Shown: positions 32,245 through 33,661 of the stretch, one piece after another
Position numbering within the stretch: position 1 is the first letter of the stretch
How the letters are laid out: each line of letters starts with the position of its first letter
Origin: Deltaproteobacteria bacterium
GTDB taxonomy: Bacteria > Desulfobacterota > Desulfobulbia > Desulfobulbales > SURF-16
Direction of reading: 5' to 3'
NCBI GenBank assembly: GCA_016219175.1
Contig: JACRCD010000037.1
Location: forward strand, 1 to 33,661
Length of the DNA stretch: 33,661 nucleotides
Program-made: the position numbers and the translations under genes
The notes under the pieces: model-generated
The model's database searches: none
Seen by the model: the letters and a program-made list of their open reading frames with translations, nothing else
What the model was told of the DNA's origin: nothing

Positions 32245-32811
32245 TCAGATTTTTTTAACCGCCTCATATCGGAAACAATCCGTAACATGATCATTAACCA
32301 GGCCCACTGACTGCATGAAGGCGTAGCATATGGTCGAGCCGGCAAATTTAAAACCCCTGCGCTTCAGCTCTTTGCTCATTCTGTCCGATTCCGGGCTGGT
32401 AGCCGGGATTTGCCCGGTTTGTTGCCAGGAATTCTGGATGGGTCTGCCATCGACAAAAGACCAGATAAATGCAGCGAAACTCGTAAACTCAGCCGTGACT
32501 TGCAGAAAGGCCCTGGCATTGACCCTTGCCGTTTCGATCTTCAGTTTGTTTCTGATGATTCCCGGGTCTGCCAGTAAGGCGTTGATTTTATCGCTGTCCC
32601 AGCCGGCAATCGTAAGCGGATCAAAACCATCGTAGGCAACCCGGTAATGTTCACGCCGTTTGAGAACGGTAAGCCAGCTTAAACCCGCTTGCGCCCCTTC
32701 CAGAAGAAGCATTTCAAAAAGTTTTCTGTCGTCGTGGAGCGGCACGCCCCATTCAGCGTCGTGGTACTGAATATAGAGCGGGTCAGCCGTTACCCAGCTG
32801 CATCTTGTCAT
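32245..32811 (-). CDS. tag: DNA-3-methyladenine glycosylase I
   Basis: This enzyme removes 3-methyladenine from alkylated DNA to start base-excision repair. The 188-aa length matches the family. The zinc site is complete at the same positions as in E. coli Tag: C4, H17, H175 and C179 (RCSWV, YHDAEWG, DHVTDCF). The catalytic region LFEMLLLEGAQAGLSW has E38. The body (GFDPLTIAGWDSDKINALLADPGIIRNKLKI) is intact. It is monocistronic on the minus strand, convergent with the kinase gene. Confidence 0.96.
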   Translation of the reverse strand: MTRCSWVTADPLYIQYHDAEWGVPLHDDRKLFEMLLLEGAQAGLSWLTVLKRREHYRVAYDGFDPLTIAGWDSDKINALLADPGIIRNKLKIETARVNARAFLQVTAEFTSFAAFIWSFVDGRPIQNSWQQTGQIPATSPESDRMSKELKRRGFKFAGSTICYAFMQSVGLVNDHVTDCFRYEAVKKI

Positions 32812-33004
32812 GGCTTTCCTCTTTTGTTTTTGCGGGCCAAGGTGTCGGTTTGTTGTGTGCTTTCAACTTGCTGGTTTGACAGAATGGATTGCCTGCTATT
32901 TGCCTTGTCCACGACCAGCTTTATAAGAATCGACAAGGACAGGAACGGAAGAGCTTCATTAAAAGGAAGAAGATGAACTCAGTTCAGAAAAAAAGGAGTA
33001 AGTC

Positions 33005-33202
33005 ATGGGACAGTTTCCATATTTCCCACCATGTCCTTGTGAGATAAGTAAAATATCCCATAACTATTCGAAGTATTACGCTTCAGGCTGGAACTTATTT
33101 TATTCGAAAATTTTGCGGCCGCGCCAGAGTACAGGGAACCGTTTCACCAGTTTCAGAATGTTGGCCAAGGGCATTGACGGCCGTAAATCCCCAAGGTTGT
33201 GA
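33005..33202 (+). CDS. Short frame with strong ribosome site, possibly a gene remnant
   Basis: A 65-residue frame (MGQFPYFPPCPCEISKISHNYSKYY...) follows a strong AAAAGGAGTAAGTC, as good as any in the window. From 33095 on it runs opposite the end of the minus-strand gene, and the sequence there looks like an antisense shadow. It may be the beginning of a gene whose rest was lost, or chance. I see no family. The surrounding 32812-33094 gap otherwise holds nothing I recognise. Confidence 0.25.
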   Translation: MGQFPYFPPCPCEISKISHNYSKYYASGWNLFYSKILRPRQSTGNRFTSFRMLAKGIDGRKSPRL

Positions 33203-33592
33203 TCCTGGGTTATCGTTGTGGTTAGAGATAAAAGCTATTCTAAAATCATCCAGTTTGACATTGTCCCGCGCAGCTTCAAAAATAACTCTGTAGGCTGTTC
33301 CGAAATCAACTCCCACCTCATCAAAATATACATTTATTATCCACCCCCGCTCAGGGATTTGGCTCATATCCGGTCCAGTGGATATCAGGGCCGTCACGTC
33401 ACTGTATCGGGGTGAACCCGGATCTCCCACAGGGAACGCTATATCAAGAGAATCCCCTTTGGAAAATGTGGTTGTGATGGTGCTAAGTGGAGGCCCGGAA
33501 TCATGGGTCGCATCAACAATTACATACTTAAGAACAAACCATCGATCAGTGCCCAACATAGAAGTTCCTTCAACTTTGTAGCATATGTTCAT
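33095..33592 (-). CDS. Unrecognised 165-aa protein, probably beta-rich
   Basis: The 165-aa product has no signal peptide or membrane segment. It has many alternating hydrophobic strands (WFVLKYVIVDATHDS, LDIAFPVGD, GWIINVYFDEVGVDFGTAYRVIFEAARDNVKLDDFRIAFISNH) and Asp/Gly turns, so a beta-sandwich is likely. AAGGAG precedes the ATG at 33592 by eight bases. I cannot name the family. Base composition is more AT-rich than in neighbouring genes, which may mean recent acquisition. The upstream region runs off the window, so operon context is missing. Confidence 0.6.
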   Translation of the reverse strand: MNICYKVEGTSMLGTDRWFVLKYVIVDATHDSGPPLSTITTTFSKGDSLDIAFPVGDPGSPRYSDVTALISTGPDMSQIPERGWIINVYFDEVGVDFGTAYRVIFEAARDNVKLDDFRIAFISNHNDNPGSQPWGFTAVNALGQHSETGETVPCTLARPQNFRIK

Positions 33593-33661
33593 AAAACATT
33601 CTCCTTTTATCTATTTTTTTTCAAATGCAATTTTATCTGACGGATAACAGCTCTGAGCAAA

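Noticed and set aside
1-33661. tRNA, rRNA or CRISPR array
   Set aside because: I saw no cloverleaf, rRNA core sequence or regularly spaced direct repeats anywhere in the window.

Overview
The window reads as chromosomal DNA of an anaerobic Gram-negative bacterium, most likely a Desulfobacterota (Desulfobulbales-like) sulfate or sulfur metaboliser. The hints are a DsrC/TusE-family protein next to a neelaredoxin-type superoxide reductase, a GldG-type permease fusion followed by DUF4340, DUF3047, an AmrS radical SAM enzyme, a VPLPA-CTERM protein, a long GAF/PAS kinase, and MITE- and REP-like repeats of a kind I associate with this phylum. The assignment rests on family recognition only; there is no rRNA or tRNA in the window.

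Layout. 1-240: stacked hairpins that look like the end of an IS200/IS605-type element, then a 25-bp inverted repeat, in front of purC (241-1140). 1207-2762: a tightly coupled two-gene cassette, an ABC/OLD-type AAA ATPase plus a small protein with a PD-(D/E)XK-like E...ExK motif. This is the best candidate for an undescribed defence-type system. A strong bidirectional terminator at 2814-2859 separates it from a convergent three-gene Gld-type ABC exporter operon (2849-7688, minus). 7952-12294 (minus): a stand-alone IF-2 C-terminal half, DUF3047, a VPLPA-CTERM protein with a hairpin-rich leader, a cupin and a SprT/DUF2786 protein. 12490-13458: a tandem NosL-like protein. 13505-14755 (minus): a membrane diguanylate cyclase. 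15098-15376: a MITE-like element.

15380-17724: a divergent redox-stress block. On the minus strand lie an 84-aa Cys-containing protein, superoxide reductase and a non-canonical DsrC-like protein. On the plus strand lie a 56-aa micro-ORF and a DJ-1/PfpI protein. Sigma-54-like promoter sequences face both ways from the gap between them. 17887-18339 (minus) is a DoxX protein. 18787-23352 is glutamate synthase (gltB) behind a near-perfect sigma-54 promoter, as expected for nitrogen assimilation. 23483-25238: amrS, a winged-helix-like small protein and a PNPOx-like flavoprotein. 25258-25795 (minus): two paralogous small genes from a tandem duplication. 26188-27372: a probable six-hairpin (alpha/alpha) toroid protein. 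27655-28203 (minus): DUF309. 28456-32154: a tandem-HD/HD-GYP protein and a PAS-PAS-GAF histidine kinase. 32245-32811 (minus): tag. 33095-33592 (minus): an unrecognised protein.

Together the window is mostly housekeeping and signalling (purine and glutamate synthesis, c-di-GMP turnover, oxidative-stress defence, base-excision repair) with small mobile remnants and one probable acquired cassette. Many start codons below were moved inward from the longest reading frame because a clear Shine-Dalgarno sequence precedes an internal ATG.
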